Shown one piece after another: positions 1 to 9,989 of a DNA stretch of 64,000 nt. The position numbers and the translations under genes are program-made. Under the pieces are notes generated by a model. That model was not told the DNA's origin. It did no database searches and saw nothing but the letters and a program-made list of their open reading frames with translations. This stretch comes from an uncultured Bradyrhizobium sp. (GTDB taxonomy: Bacteria; Pseudomonadota; Alphaproteobacteria; Rhizobiales; Xanthobacteraceae). How positions within the stretch are numbered: the first letter of the stretch is position 1; each line of letters begins with the position of its first letter. Location: the NCBI RefSeq assembly GCF_936943645.1, contig NZ_CAKZJO010000055.1, forward strand, positions 62,001 to 126,000, in the 5' to 3' direction.

Positions 1-214
1 GACCGCCGGCGTGCTGAAGAACGACCTCGGCATCCCCAGTGCGATCGCCGTCGGAGCGTGGAACAAACCAGTCCGCGCCATGACGGAAGGTGAGGACGAC
101 GGCCAGCACGATGCCCATTACGAACATCCACGGCAACAGCCCGGAGAAGCGGCGGCCGAACGGCGAACCGCCGAACTGCGGCCGATAGGAATTGGGTCGA
201 TCCTGGAAACGCAT
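1..214 (-). CDS. Hypothetical single-pass membrane protein, N-terminal part only
   Basis: Reading the minus strand from an ATG at 212-214 gives an open frame of 71 codons that runs off the window. The first 25 residues are rich in Arg, Phe and Pro. One hydrophobic helix follows (about residues 27-43, LLPWMFVMGIVLAVVLTF), then a polar segment. The shape suggests an inner-membrane-anchored protein with its main domain beyond the edge. I do not recognise the family from this fragment. It is divergent from the chemotaxis gene, with about 200 bases between them. Confidence 0.5.
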   Translation of the reverse strand, partial: MRFQDRPNSYRPQFGGSPFGRRFSGLLPWMFVMGIVLAVVLTFRHGADWFVPRSDGDRTGDAEVVLQHAGG

Positions 215-413
215 CGAACTCACGCTAGGACTGAGTCGGGGAACCCACAAGCACGTGCTCTCACCGCAGCGGTTCCGAATTGCGCACAACCCCTGCAAGA
301 AAGTTCCGCTCACTACTATCTGGCCGTAGTTCTACTGGAGATCCGCGAATATTACCCAAATCTCAATCATTGGTTGCGAATACCTGTTATACGGCAACGC
401 GAGGGAGATTGCA

Positions 414-2132
414 GTGGGGTCACTCAGGTTTCGCATTGGAACAAAGCTCGGCATCGTAACAGGCGTGAGCATTGTGCTGGTCTGCGGCATGCTGACCAAC
501 CAGATGCTCGGCAACCGATCGATCGCCGAATCCAATCGCTTGGTCACGATCAACTATCTCAACAAGGGCAATGCGCAGGCAGCGCAGACCGCGATGGCGC
601 GCGCACAGCTCGCAACGACCGAGATCGGTTCCGCTTCAACAGCCGGCGAGGTGGACAAGCTCCTTGAAACTCTCCGCACGCGCGCAGGCGAGGCCGGCGC
701 GGAAATCGACGCCGCAGCGGACCGGGCGACCCGGAAGGTCACCCAGGACGCCTATCGCGAGACCAGAAAATTTGTCGATGCGTATCTGACCAGCGGCGTT
801 GAATTGGCCGGGGCGCAAAAGACCCTCATTGGCGCAGCTTCCGGCAGCGCCAGGACTGCAGCCGAAACGACGAAGGCGGGCATTCTTACAGAGCGAATGC
901 GTCCGGCCGCCCTGGAAGTCGGCAAACGCATCGACGATCTGGTCGGCGTTGCCAATGAATTCGCCGCGCGCCGCAAGGGCGAGATGCTGACCGAGCTCGA
1001 CCGCGTCGCCACCTTCGCGTGGATCGTCGGCGTCTTCGTCGTTCTGACGTTGATCGGCTCCGCCGTCTTTTCGGTGTCGAACATTGCCCGGCCGATCCGG
1101 CGCATCGGCGACGTGCTGCTCCAGCTCGCCGACGGCAGCAAGGCTGTCGAGATTCCCTACACGCGCCGTGGCGACGAAGTCGGCGACAACGCTCGCGCGG
1201 CTCAGACCTTCAAGGAAAATCTGATCCGTATCGAGCAGATGGAAGCCGAGCAGAAGAATCTGGAAGCCGCTGCGGCCGTCCAGCGCAAGGAAGAGATGAC
1301 GAAGCTTGCCGGCGTGTTCGAAGCCGCGGTCGGCGGCATCATCGGCTCCGTATCGGCAGCCTCCCAACAGCTCGAGGCTGCCGCCGGCACGCTGTCGGGG
1401 ACCGCGGAAGAGACTCAGCAGCTCTCCGGAATGGTCGCGGCCGCCTCGGAGGAAGCCTCCACCAATGTCGGAGCGGTGGCGTCCGCCGCCGAAGAAATGA
1501 GCACCTCGGTGGTCGAGATCGGCCGCCAGGTCCACGATTCCAGCCGCATCGCCAGCGAAGCGGTCAGGCAGGCCGAGCGCACCGACGTGCGGATCAACGA
1601 GCTGCTGAAGGCGGCGGGCCGAATTGGCGACGTCGTCAAATTGATCACCGCCATTGCCGAACAGACCAACCTGCTGGCGCTGAACGCGACCATCGAGGCG
1701 GCGCGCGCCGGCGAATCCGGCCGCGGCTTTGCCGTCGTGGCGAGCGAAGTCAAAGCGCTCGCGGCGCAGACCGCGCGGGCCACCGAGGAAATCAGCGCGC
1801 AGATCGCCGGCATGCAATCGGCAACGGAGGACTCCGTCGGCGCGATCAAGGAAATCAGCACGACCATCGGCCGCATTTCGGACATTTCGACAACCATTGC
1901 CGCGACGATCGAAGAGCAGGGCGCAGCAACGGCCGAGATTGCGCGAAACGTCAGCGAGGCCGCAAAGGGAACCGTCGAGGTCGCAGACAAGATTGCCCAG
2001 GTCAGTCATGGCGCGAGCGCTACCGGCGCGGCGTCGGGGCAGGTATTGGCGTCCGCGCGCTCACTGTCGAGTGAGAGCAGCCGCTTGAAGACGGAAGTCG
2101 AGAAGTTCCTCAATACCGTGCGCGCGGCATGA
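414..2132 (+). CDS. Methyl-accepting chemotaxis protein
   Basis: This is a 572-residue chemoreceptor. It has a first membrane helix at about residues 12-30, a helical periplasmic sensor of about 170 residues, a second helix at about 201-221, a HAMP linker at about 222-275 and a cytoplasmic signalling coiled coil. The conserved hairpin tip that contacts CheA and CheW is clear at about 416-450 ([18 protein letters not shown], then [15 protein letters not shown]). The start is GTG at 414 with a GAGGGAGA ribosome site just upstream. The ligand cannot be predicted. No che genes are adjacent, so it is an orphan receptor. There is no C-terminal CheR-tether pentapeptide; the protein ends NTVRAA. Confidence 0.93.
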   Translation: MGSLRFRIGTKLGIVTGVSIVLVCGMLTNQMLGNRSIAESNRLVTINYLNKGNAQAAQTAMARAQLATTEIGSASTAGEVDKLLETLRTRAGEAGAEIDAAADRATRKVTQDAYRETRKFVDAYLTSGVELAGAQKTLIGAASGSARTAAETTKAGILTERMRPAALEVGKRIDDLVGVANEFAARRKGEMLTELDRVATFAWIVGVFVVLTLIGSAVFSVSNIARPIRRIGDVLLQLADGSKAVEIPYTRRGDEVGDNARAAQTFKENLIRIEQMEAEQKNLEAAAAVQRKEEMTKLAGVFEAAVGGIIGSVSAASQQLEAAAGTLSGTAEETQQLSGMVAAASEEASTNVGAVASAAEEMSTSVVEIGRQVHDSSRIASEAVRQAERTDVRINELLKAAGRIGDVVKLITAIAEQTNLLALNATIEAARAGESGRGFAVVASEVKALAAQTARATEEISAQIAGMQSATEDSVGAIKEISTTIGRISDISTTIAATIEEQGAATAEIARNVSEAAKGTVEVADKIAQVSHGASATGAASGQVLASARSLSSESSRLKTEVEKFLNTVRAA

Positions 2133-2243
2133 AGCTGCATAGCGGCGGCGCCCAAATCTTCGCCGCTCGTTGCATCTGGTTGGCACCTCCGGGATTACCC
2201 GGGATTGTCCTGCACCGTCGGCAACTGTAGGTTGGAAATGACT

Positions 2244-2263
2244 CCACGAACAATCATTCGTGG
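2244..2263. promoter_or_regulatory. Inverted repeat ahead of the sulfotransferase-cysD-cysNC operon
   Basis: A perfect 7-base inverted repeat, CCACGAA and TTCGTGG with a 6-base spacer, lies about 25 bases before the ATG at 2289. It could be an operator or an RNA hairpin in the leader of the sulfate-activation operon. If translation begins at the alternative ATG at 2238, it would lie inside the coding region. No regulator gene is adjacent. Confidence 0.35.
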
Positions 2264-2288
2264 AACTCCCTGCAGTGGGTCCCCCGAC

Positions 2289-3308
2289 ATGAACATCGTC
2301 GTAACTTCAGCCGATTCGCTCGAACGAATGGCCGATCTCGTTCGGCAGCAGCATAGTTCTCTCGACACCATGCTGCTGTCGCCAGCGGGCGAATTCCAGA
2401 CCAGAACCGTCACCCTCGCGACGCTGATGCGCGAAGTTACGAACTGCCTCGCCGAGGATTTCCAGCGTCGTCCGGCGCAGGACTTTCCGATGCTGTATTT
2501 CGCATGCGGCAAAGCCAGGGTCGGATCGACCGCCCTCAGCAATCTGTTCGGCATGACCGGCATGCCCTCATATTATCAACCGCTGAAGGCGATCCTGCGC
2601 GACGCGCTCGTCGGCCGCCCGCTGACGCCCTGGGTCATCCCCTCGGCGAGCGACGAGCCGCACATCTTCAGCAAGGAGACGATCGGGCCCTACGTGCTCG
2701 CAGAGAGCTTGTTCAATCCGCTGCAGCTCCTGATCGAAGCAGGCTATCCACGACACCGTCTGCATCTCATCATGCTCGATCGCGAGCCGGCGAGCTCGCT
2801 GGCCTCGTGGCTCGAGAAGCTGATTTCGCGCGCGCCCGAAGATACATTGCTGCGGCACTATGTCGTTGCCGCACTCAGCGCGGCCCGCGTCGCGAGCTAC
2901 GCAAGGCAACAAGGCGTTCCCGTCACTCACTACGTCTACGAGGTGAGCAAGGAAGCGTTGTCGTCGGTGCGCGTCTTGTTCGATCGCCTCGGCCTCTCCG
3001 GCAGCTTTACCGAGAATGCCGTGACGTCATGGCGGGAACCTGGGGACGTGCAAGCAAACAACGCACGCGTCATCTTCCCGAGCGAAGCGACGATCTACAA
3101 GGTGCCCAATCTGCACACCTCCGACAGTGCCTATCGCTACCAGCGCCGCGCGACGGCCTCGGTGAGCGAGGCTCGGCTGGAGATCCTGGAGCACTGCGGG
3201 GTCAACGACGCCTATAGAGCTTCGGTCGCGGCGTGCGTTCGCGATCTCGGCTTGAATGCGGCGACGTCGGCGCATCTATTCGGCGACTGGTTCGCCGAGG
3301 CCGCGTGA
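2289..3308 (+). CDS. Putative PAPS-dependent sulfotransferase
   Basis: This protein of about 339 residues resembles sulfotransferases. [16 protein letters not shown] stretch at about 73-87 fits the 5'-phosphosulfate-binding loop. [12 protein letters not shown] at about 163-174 fits the 3'-phosphate-binding Arg/Ser region. Context is the strongest support: its stop overlaps the GTG start of cysD (GTGA), and cysNC follows with a further overlap, so donor synthesis and use are probably co-translated. The acceptor (glycan, lipid or small molecule) is unknown. The start is uncertain: an in-frame ATG at 2238 has a better-placed AGG, and the frame is open from a TTG at 2205. I chose 2289 because it leaves the inverted repeat untranslated. 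The family call is inferred from motifs and context, without a search. Confidence 0.65.
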   Translation: MNIVVTSADSLERMADLVRQQHSSLDTMLLSPAGEFQTRTVTLATLMREVTNCLAEDFQRRPAQDFPMLYFACGKARVGSTALSNLFGMTGMPSYYQPLKAILRDALVGRPLTPWVIPSASDEPHIFSKETIGPYVLAESLFNPLQLLIEAGYPRHRLHLIMLDREPASSLASWLEKLISRAPEDTLLRHYVVAALSAARVASYARQQGVPVTHYVYEVSKEALSSVRVLFDRLGLSGSFTENAVTSWREPGDVQANNARVIFPSEATIYKVPNLHTSDSAYRYQRRATASVSEARLEILEHCGVNDAYRASVAACVRDLGLNAATSAHLFGDWFAEAA

Positions 3309-4276
3309 TCAGCATGCTGGACATTCCCACGACCGCCGAACCCGCCCTCGCTGAAAGAACGAGCGGCGAGCAGCTCCACGCCGCCAGTCATCTTCGACGC
3401 CTGGAAGCGGAAAGCATCCACATCCTCCGGGAGACCGCGGCCGAATTCCGCAAGCCGGTCATGCTCTATTCCATCGGCAAGGATTCGTCGGTGCTGCTGC
3501 ATCTGGCGATGAAGGCATTTCATCCCGGCAAGCCGCCGTTTCCGCTGCTGCACGTCGACACGACCTGGAAGTTCCGGGAGATGATCTCGTTTCGCGATCG
3601 CCGCGCGCGCGAGCTCGGCATCGACCTGATCGTCCATACCAACAATGACGGATTGCGCCAGGGCATCGACCCCTTCACCCACGGCTCGGCCCGCTACACC
3701 GACGTCATGAAGACGCAGGCCTTGCGGCAGGCGCTCGACCTTCACGGCTTCGACGCCGCGATCGGAGGCGCGCGGCGCGACGAGGAGAAATCGCGCGCCA
3801 AGGAGCGCGTGTTCTCGCACCGGAGCGCGGCGCATCGCTGGGATCCGAAGAACCAGAGGCCGGAGCTGTGGAGCCTGTACAACACGATGCTCGCGCCCGG
3901 CGAGAGCATGCGGGTGTTTCCGCTGTCGAACTGGACCGAGCTCGACGTCTGGGACTACATCCTGCTCGAGGACATCCCGATCGTTCCGCTCTATCTGGCG
4001 GCTCCACGCCCGGTCGTCGAACGCGACGGCGCGCTGATCATGGTGGACGACGAACGGATGCCGCTGCTTGCCGGCGAAGAGCCGCACATGCGCTCCGTCA
4101 GGTTTCGCACCCTGGGCTGCTATCCGCTCAGCGGCGCCACGGTCTCGACCGCGGCAACGCTGCCCGAGATCGTGCGGGAGATGATGGCCTCACGCACCTC
4201 CGAGCGGCAGGGACGCATGATCGACCGGGACAGTCCCGCATCGATGGAGCGCAAGAAAGCGGAAGGCTACTTCTGA
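3305..4276 (+). CDS. cysD: Sulfate adenylyltransferase subunit 2 (CysD)
   Basis: CysD is the catalytic subunit of ATP sulfurylase. It makes adenosine 5'-phosphosulfate (APS) from ATP and sulfate, driven by the GTPase CysN. The pyrophosphatase loop SIGKDSS is at about residue 55, and the family blocks [18 protein letters not shown] and [13 protein letters not shown] follow. The length, about 320 residues, is normal. Translation may begin at GTG 3305, overlapping the stop of the sulfotransferase, or at ATG 3314. The stop overlaps the ATG of cysNC (TGATG). Such tight overlaps imply translational coupling and matched amounts of the proteins. In rhizobia the same pair can be called nodP/nodQ when linked to Nod-factor sulfation. 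No nod genes are seen here. Confidence 0.95.
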   Translation: MISMLDIPTTAEPALAERTSGEQLHAASHLRRLEAESIHILRETAAEFRKPVMLYSIGKDSSVLLHLAMKAFHPGKPPFPLLHVDTTWKFREMISFRDRRARELGIDLIVHTNNDGLRQGIDPFTHGSARYTDVMKTQALRQALDLHGFDAAIGGARRDEEKSRAKERVFSHRSAAHRWDPKNQRPELWSLYNTMLAPGESMRVFPLSNWTELDVWDYILLEDIPIVPLYLAAPRPVVERDGALIMVDDERMPLLAGEEPHMRSVRFRTLGCYPLSGATVSTAATLPEIVREMMASRTSERQGRMIDRDSPASMERKKAEGYF

Positions 4277-6171
4277 TGTCATATCACGAGGCCCCCACGA
4301 TCGCCGCGTCCGATGCGCCGCGGCTGGATCAGGATGATCGTCCGACGCTGCGTTTCGTCACCTGCGGGAGCGTCGACGACGGCAAGAGCACGCTGGTCGG
4401 CCGCCTGCTCTACGATTCCAAGACGCTGCTCGACGATCAGCTCGACGCGCTCGCGTCCGAGAGCAAGACCGCCGGCACCACCGGCGGCGATCTCGATTTC
4501 GCGCTGTTGGTCGACGGCTTGCAGGCGGAACGCGAGCAGGGCATCACGATCGACGTCGCTTACCGCTTCTTTGCCACCAAGCTGCGCCGCTTCATCGTCG
4601 CCGACACGCCGGGACACGCGCAATATACCCGCAACATGGCGACCGGTGCGTCCAACGCCGAACTCGCCGTGGTCCTGGTCGATGCCCGCAAGGGCGTGAT
4701 CACGCAGACCCGGCGCCACAGCCACATCCTGTCCCTGCTCGGCATTCGTCATGTCGTGCTCGCCGTGAACAAGATGGATCTGATCGGCTTCGACGGCGAT
4801 CGCTTCGCGGCCATCACGGCCGAATACCTCACGATGGCCGGACAGCTCGGCATCTCGCAGGTCCAGTGCATCCCGGTCGTCGCGCCCGACGGCGACAACA
4901 TCGTCGCGCCGAGCGCGCGGATGCCCTGGTACACCGGGCCGACCGTCACCGCCCATCTGGAATCGGTCGACGTTTCCGGCGATGTCTCGCAGCGGCCGTT
5001 CCGGCTGCCGGTGCAATGGGTCAACCGGCCGAACGCGGCGTTTCGCGGCTTCTGCGGCCGGATCGCCAGCGGGACGATTGCGACCGGCGAGACCATCGCC
5101 GTGCAGCCCTCGGGCCGTCAGACCCGCATCGCGCGCATTCTCACGCCCGCCGGCGAGCGCGATCGCGCTGCGGCCGGCGAATCGGTGACGCTGACATTGG
5201 CCGACGAGATCGACGTCAGCCGCGGCGACGTGCTGACGGCAGGAGCCGCACCGCAGGTCTCGGATCAACTGGCGGCGCATCTCGTCTGGTTCGACGACGA
5301 GGCCATGGTTGCAGGCCGGCGCTATATGCTCAAATGCGGCACGGCCTCGACCGGCGCGGTGATCACGACGCTCAAGCACCGCATCGCCATCGACACCATG
5401 GCGCAGAAAAGCGCCGCGACGCTCGATGCCAACCAGATCGGCTACGCCCATCTGAGCCTCGACCGGGCGCTGGTATTCGAGACCTATCGCGACAATCGCG
5501 ACATGGGCAGCTTCATTCTCATCGATCCGATCAGCCACCGCACCGCCGCGGCGGGAATGATCGACGTGTCGCTGCGCCGCGCCACCAACATTCATTGGCA
5601 GCGGCTGGCCGTCGACAAATTCGTGCGGGCGCGGCTGAAGCAGCAACGGCCCTGCGTGCTCTGGTTCACGGGGCTGAGCGGCGCCGGCAAATCCACGATC
5701 GCCGATCTCGTCGACCGCAGGCTTGCCGAGCTCGGACGTCACGCCGCATTGCTCGACGGCGACAATCTTCGCCACGGCATCAACCGGGACCTCGGCTTCT
5801 CCAACGCGGACAGGGCGGAGAACATCCGGCGCGCCGCGGAGGTCGCCGCATTGTTCGTCAACGCCGGCATGATCGCGCTGGTCGCGCTGATCTCGCCGTA
5901 TCGCAGCGAGCGCGAGCAGGCACGTCAGCGGGTCGAGACGGGCGAGTTCATCGAGATCCACGTCGCGACCCCGCTCGCCGAATGCGAACGTCGCGATCCC
6001 AAGGGGCTCTATCGGAAGGCGCGGGCGGGGGAGCTGCCGGCGTTCACCGGCATCGACGATCCCTATGAGAGACCGCAAGCGCCGGAGATCACGATCGACA
6101 CCTCGGAGCTATCGACCGACGCGGCTTGCGAACGCATCATCAATTACCTCCGCGACAATCACTATCTGTAG
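4276..6171 (+). CDS. cysNC: Bifunctional sulfate adenylyltransferase subunit 1 / APS kinase (CysN-CysC fusion)
   Basis: This is a 631-residue fusion. The N-terminal part is an EF-Tu-like GTPase with G1 GSVDDGKS (31-38), DTPGH near 110 and NKMD near 165. It powers CysD in APS formation. The C-terminal part, from about residue 455, is APS kinase, with P-loop GLSGAGKS at 466-473 and the DGDNLRHGINRDLGFS region that binds APS. It produces PAPS. The NodQ-type fusion means this operon goes directly to PAPS, the donor for sulfotransferases and for PAPS-dependent reduction. No cysH, cysI or sulfate transporter is adjacent. With the sulfotransferase upstream, this points to sulfation rather than only cysteine synthesis. 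Confidence 0.96.
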   Translation: MSYHEAPTIAASDAPRLDQDDRPTLRFVTCGSVDDGKSTLVGRLLYDSKTLLDDQLDALASESKTAGTTGGDLDFALLVDGLQAEREQGITIDVAYRFFATKLRRFIVADTPGHAQYTRNMATGASNAELAVVLVDARKGVITQTRRHSHILSLLGIRHVVLAVNKMDLIGFDGDRFAAITAEYLTMAGQLGISQVQCIPVVAPDGDNIVAPSARMPWYTGPTVTAHLESVDVSGDVSQRPFRLPVQWVNRPNAAFRGFCGRIASGTIATGETIAVQPSGRQTRIARILTPAGERDRAAAGESVTLTLADEIDVSRGDVLTAGAAPQVSDQLAAHLVWFDDEAMVAGRRYMLKCGTASTGAVITTLKHRIAIDTMAQKSAATLDANQIGYAHLSLDRALVFETYRDNRDMGSFILIDPISHRTAAAGMIDVSLRRATNIHWQRLAVDKFVRARLKQQRPCVLWFTGLSGAGKSTIADLVDRRLAELGRHAALLDGDNLRHGINRDLGFSNADRAENIRRAAEVAALFVNAGMIALVALISPYRSEREQARQRVETGEFIEIHVATPLAECERRDPKGLYRKARAGELPAFTGIDDPYERPQAPEITIDTSELSTDAACERIINYLRDNHYL

Positions 6172-6209
6172 CGTCCGGAGGCGGACACAATCCGCGGATC
6201 GACGATGGT

Positions 6210-6413
6210 TCAGAAGTCGGAGGCGATGCCCTTGCGCTCCCAGTCGCCGTAGCGGGTGGGCTCGGGGCCCTTCGGGCCCTGCAGCTCCTTCGCCTTGGCC
6301 TCGCTCCCGGCCTCTGCGGCAGCGGCCTGTCGGCGCACCTCGGCTTCGGCCAGTGCGCGCTGGGCGGCCGGCGAGAGCGGCTTGCGATCGGGAACGGGAG
6401 GCTGGTCACTCAT
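6210..6413 (-). CDS. DUF1674 protein, SDHAF4-type succinate dehydrogenase assembly factor
   Basis: This small protein of 67 residues ends in the family signature GPKGPEPTRYGDWERKG followed by SDF. That signature is the C-terminal block of DUF1674/SDHAF4, which in mitochondria binds flavinated SdhA and aids its assembly with SdhB. The N-terminal half is Ala/Glu-rich and probably helical or disordered. It stands alone between cysNC (convergent) and rsmB (divergent) and is not linked to sdh genes here. The motif match is strong. The assembly role in bacteria is inferred from the mitochondrial homologue. Confidence 0.85.
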   Translation of the reverse strand: MSDQPPVPDRKPLSPAAQRALAEAEVRRQAAAAEAGSEAKAKELQGPKGPEPTRYGDWERKGIASDF

Positions 6414-6602
6414 GGCCCGGTCTTCTAGCGCAGGACGGCTTGCGGCGCGACGTCCAATAACGCATTCCTGAAATCGGGCCCGAAGGGCTGAAAAAGCCGG
6501 AAGCCATTCTTACATTTGGCATATTCGCGTGCCAGAGATTGCTTTCTCAAGGCATGCGCCCATTGCGGCGGAACTGCCGCTCGCTCAGAACCTTGCTTTT
6601 GC

Positions 6603-7949
6603 ATGCCATCTCAACGTTTCGCCCCTCCCTCCGAAGTGCCAGGCCTTGCGGCACGGCGGATTGCCGCCGACATCGTCGACGGCGTGCTGCACAAGCACCG
6701 CACGCTTGACGATCAGCTCGACGGCGGCGGTGCCCATCCCGGACTGAAGACGCTGGCCGACCGCGACCGCGCGCTGATGCGCCGCCTGGTCGCCACCGTG
6801 CTGCGCCGGCTCGGCACGCTCGGCCACGTGCTGTCCCGCCTGCTGGACAAGGGCATTCCTTCCGAAGCACCGCGCGCACAGAGTGCCCTCCTGATCGGCG
6901 CGGCGCAGATCCTCTGGATGGACGTGCCGGACCACGCGGCCGTCGATCTCTCCGTCCGCCTCGTGCAATCCGACCGGCGCGCCGCGCGCTATGCCGGCCT
7001 CGTCAATGCCGTGCTGCGCCGCTGCGCGCGCGAGGGCAAGGCGCTGGTCGAGGAGGTCGGCACGCAATCGCTGGACCTGCCGCCATGGCTGCTCGCGCGC
7101 TGGAGCGCGCATTATGGCGAGGCGACCGCCCGCGACATGGCGCTCGCGCTCGGCCACGAGCCCTCGCTCGATCTCACCGTGAAGTCGGATGCCGCACAAT
7201 GGGCGAGCCGCCTGCACGGCGAGACGCTGCCGACCGGGACGGTGCGGATGCTGCTGCACGGCTCGGTGACCATGCTGCCCGGTTTCGCCGAAGGACAATG
7301 GTGGGTGCAGGACGCCGCCGCCGCGCTGCCGGCCCGGCTGTTCGGCGACGTCAAGGGCAAGTCCATCGCCGATCTCTGCGCGGCCCCCGGCGGCAAGACC
7401 GCGCAACTGGCGCACGCCGGCGCGCATGTCACGGCGATCGACCGCTCGCCCGCCCGCGTGGCGCGCTTACGCGAAAATCTGGCGCGGCTGTCGCTCCAGG
7501 CCGAGACCGTCGTCGCTGACGCCGTGGAATGGGCCGGTCCCGCCGAGGGCTTCGACGGTATTTTGATCGACGCGCCCTGTACCTCGACCGGTACGATCCG
7601 CCGTCATCCCGACGTGGCCTGGCTACGGCAGGAATCGGACATCACCGCCCTGTCCGCGCTCCAGCAAAAACTGCTGCGAAAATCGGTCTCGCTGCTCAAG
7701 CCCGGCGGCACGCTGATCTATTGCACCTGCTCGCTGGAACCCGAGGAAGGCGAGCAGGCCGTGGCGACGCTGCTGGCCGCCGAGCCCGCGCTTCGCCGCG
7801 TGCCGATCACGGCCTCGGAGGTCGCAGGCCTCGACGAAATCATCACCGCCGACGGTGATCTGCGCACCCTGCCCTGCCATCTGCCGAACGCCGATCCCAA
7901 GCTCGGCGGGCTCGACGGATTCTTCGCAAGCCGGCTCGTTAAATCCTGA
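6603..7949 (+). CDS. rsmB: RsmB-family 16S rRNA (cytosine-C5) methyltransferase
   Basis: This 448-residue protein has an N-terminal NusB-like helical domain (about 1-150) and a C-terminal Rossmann methyltransferase. The SAM loop is LCAAPGGKTAQL near residue 258. The two catalytic cysteines of RNA m5C enzymes are visible, in DAPCTSTG near 323 and YCTCSLEPEE near 375. It is expected to methylate a cytosine in 16S rRNA, position 967 in E. coli numbering. The ATG at 6603 is preferred because the NusB-like similarity begins just after it. The frame itself is open further upstream. Confidence 0.93.
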   Translation: MPSQRFAPPSEVPGLAARRIAADIVDGVLHKHRTLDDQLDGGGAHPGLKTLADRDRALMRRLVATVLRRLGTLGHVLSRLLDKGIPSEAPRAQSALLIGAAQILWMDVPDHAAVDLSVRLVQSDRRAARYAGLVNAVLRRCAREGKALVEEVGTQSLDLPPWLLARWSAHYGEATARDMALALGHEPSLDLTVKSDAAQWASRLHGETLPTGTVRMLLHGSVTMLPGFAEGQWWVQDAAAALPARLFGDVKGKSIADLCAAPGGKTAQLAHAGAHVTAIDRSPARVARLRENLARLSLQAETVVADAVEWAGPAEGFDGILIDAPCTSTGTIRRHPDVAWLRQESDITALSALQQKLLRKSVSLLKPGGTLIYCTCSLEPEEGEQAVATLLAAEPALRRVPITASEVAGLDEIITADGDLRTLPCHLPNADPKLGGLDGFFASRLVKS

Positions 7950-8066
7950 TTTTGCACCGGTTTTTGCAACCCCGACACTGATTCGTCCCGTTCAGGGTGG
8001 TGTCAGGCGGTCGATTTTGGGATTAATAAGGATTCGTCGGAATCCTCTCCCCCTTCAAGGCAAGGC

Positions 8067-9824
8067 GTGTCGGTCGCTCAACGCAGACGTATCTCGACGC
8101 TGGTCATGAACCGCTTCGCGCGGAACATGCTCGCGCGCGCGAGCGGCGGCTCCGTTGCGCTGTCGCGGGTCTGGCCCGGCCGCACCGACCGGCTGATCAT
8201 CGCGCCGCACGATCTCCGCACCGCGGATGCGACGCGCGCCGCCGAGATCTATGCCGGCCGCTTCGTCTTCGCCGGCAAGATCGTCAATTGCCACGGCCGC
8301 TCGATCTTCGATCTCGAGCCGCCGTCGGAGGACTGGGAGGTTGCGCTGCTCGGCTTCGGCTGGCTGCGCCATTTGCGCGCCGCCGACACTGCGCTGACAC
8401 GGGCGAATGCGCGCGCGCTGATCGAGGACTGGATCGCCAATCCCGCCAACAAGCGTCGCCCGATCGCGCGCCGCGCCGACGTGCTGGCCCGGCGCGTGAT
8501 CTCGCTGCTGTCTCAGGCGCCGCTGGTGCTGGGCGAGACCGACAACAAATTCTACCGTCGTTATTTGCGTGCGCTTGCACGCGAGATCCGCTTCCTGCGC
8601 TACACCATGGTCGACATTCCGGACGGGGTCTCGAAGCTCCAGGTGCTGATCGCGCTGTGTTATACGACGCTCTGCCTTGCCAATCAGGCGCGGCACATCC
8701 GCAGCGCCTCGAAAAAGCTGTCGGACGAATTGCAGCGACAGATCCTGCCCGACGGCGGCCACATCTCCCGCAATCCGGGCGCGCTGATCGAGCTCCTGAT
8801 CGATCTCCTGCCGCTGCGGCAGACTTTTGCCGCGCGCAACATCGCACCGCCGCCGGCACTGCTCAACGCGATCGACCGCATGATGCCGATGCTGCGCTTC
8901 TTCCGGCACGGCGACGGCAATTTCGCACTGTTCAACGGCATGAGCGCGACGTCTTCGGATCTGCTCGCCACGCTGCTCGCCTATGACGACACTCACGGCG
9001 CGCCGATGGCGAACATGCCGCATACCGGCTTCCAGCGCCTCGATGCCGGCCAGACCACCGTGATCATCGACACCGGCCCGCCGCCGCCGGCCGGCGTCAG
9101 TCATGACGCCCATGCCGGCTGTCTGTCGTTCGAATTATCGTCCGGCATCAGCCGCATCGTCACCAATTGCGGCATGCCGACCACGGGTCGCGACAATTGG
9201 CGGCCGTTCGCGCGCAGCACGGCGGCGCATTCGACGCTGACCTATCACGACACCTCCTCGTGCCAATTCGTGGAGATGTCGGCGATGAAGCGGCTCCTGC
9301 ACGGCTCGCCGGTCACCAGCGGGCCGGTCGAGGTCGAGAGCTATCGCGAAATCGTGCAGAACGGCACGCTGCTCACGACCTCGCATGACGGCTATCTCGC
9401 CAAGTTCGGCGCGATCCATCGCCGCGTGCTGATGATCGCCAATGACGGCGCGCGCATCGACGGCGAGGACACGCTGTCGCCGCCGCAGGGTGGACGCTTC
9501 AAGGGCGCGGATGCCGATTTCGCGCTGCGCTTCCATCTGCATCCGGCGGTGAAGGCGAGCCGGCTGTCGGACGCCCGCGGCGTCATGCTGGTACTGCCGA
9601 ACCGCGACGTCTGGACCTTCGAGGCGCTCGACGACAAGGTGGACCTCGAGGACAGCGTGTTCCTGGCCGGCAATGACGGCCCGCGCCGCACCGCCCAGAT
9701 CGTGATCCGGCAGGATGCGCGGCAGGCGCCCTCGATCCGCTGGAGCTTCGTCCGCTCCACGGCATCGCCGACCGTCACCAATGCCCGCCGCAACGCCCGG
9801 CGCGAGCCGGAACTTCCGCTGTAG
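8067..9824 (+). CDS. Heparinase II/III family protein
   Basis: This 585-residue protein has the two-part heparinase II/III layout. An N-terminal helical region contains WEVALLGFGWLRHLRAAD (about 90-107) and KFYRRYLRALAREIRFLR. A C-terminal beta-rich half begins with AHAGCLSFELSSG and includes NWRPFARSTAAHSTLTYHD. Known members are lyases acting on uronate-containing polysaccharides, but the true substrate of the rhizobial proteins is not known to me. No cleavable signal peptide is visible. The start is GTG at 8067. It lies between rsmB and purH, and no polysaccharide genes are adjacent. The family is clear, the function is not. Confidence 0.85.
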   Translation: MSVAQRRRISTLVMNRFARNMLARASGGSVALSRVWPGRTDRLIIAPHDLRTADATRAAEIYAGRFVFAGKIVNCHGRSIFDLEPPSEDWEVALLGFGWLRHLRAADTALTRANARALIEDWIANPANKRRPIARRADVLARRVISLLSQAPLVLGETDNKFYRRYLRALAREIRFLRYTMVDIPDGVSKLQVLIALCYTTLCLANQARHIRSASKKLSDELQRQILPDGGHISRNPGALIELLIDLLPLRQTFAARNIAPPPALLNAIDRMMPMLRFFRHGDGNFALFNGMSATSSDLLATLLAYDDTHGAPMANMPHTGFQRLDAGQTTVIIDTGPPPPAGVSHDAHAGCLSFELSSGISRIVTNCGMPTTGRDNWRPFARSTAAHSTLTYHDTSSCQFVEMSAMKRLLHGSPVTSGPVEVESYREIVQNGTLLTTSHDGYLAKFGAIHRRVLMIANDGARIDGEDTLSPPQGGRFKGADADFALRFHLHPAVKASRLSDARGVMLVLPNRDVWTFEALDDKVDLEDSVFLAGNDGPRRTAQIVIRQDARQAPSIRWSFVRSTASPTVTNARRNARREPELPL

Positions 9825-9989
9825 ACGCGCGGATTCAGCCCCATCTGAACGTTGTGAAAACGGCCGAAAGCTGCTATCGAGCCCTCGTTCGCGCGACTGG
9901 CGACCTTGGATGGAGCACCATCGGGAAGCGCGACACATATCCGCCGCGCGCCTGGGCATAGACACTCCTTAAGACAGAGGATCTTGCTC

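Noticed and set aside
2190..2210. CCCGGGATT repeat upstream of the sulfotransferase as another ACCCGGGTA operator
   Set aside because: It contains CCCGGG but lacks the TA-flanked symmetry and spacing of the pair at 17.25 kb. It is more likely chance in GC-rich DNA.
4279..6078. Minus-strand 599-codon frame opposite cysNC
   Set aside because: Fully covered by the APS kinase / GTPase gene on the other strand. No recognisable domains.
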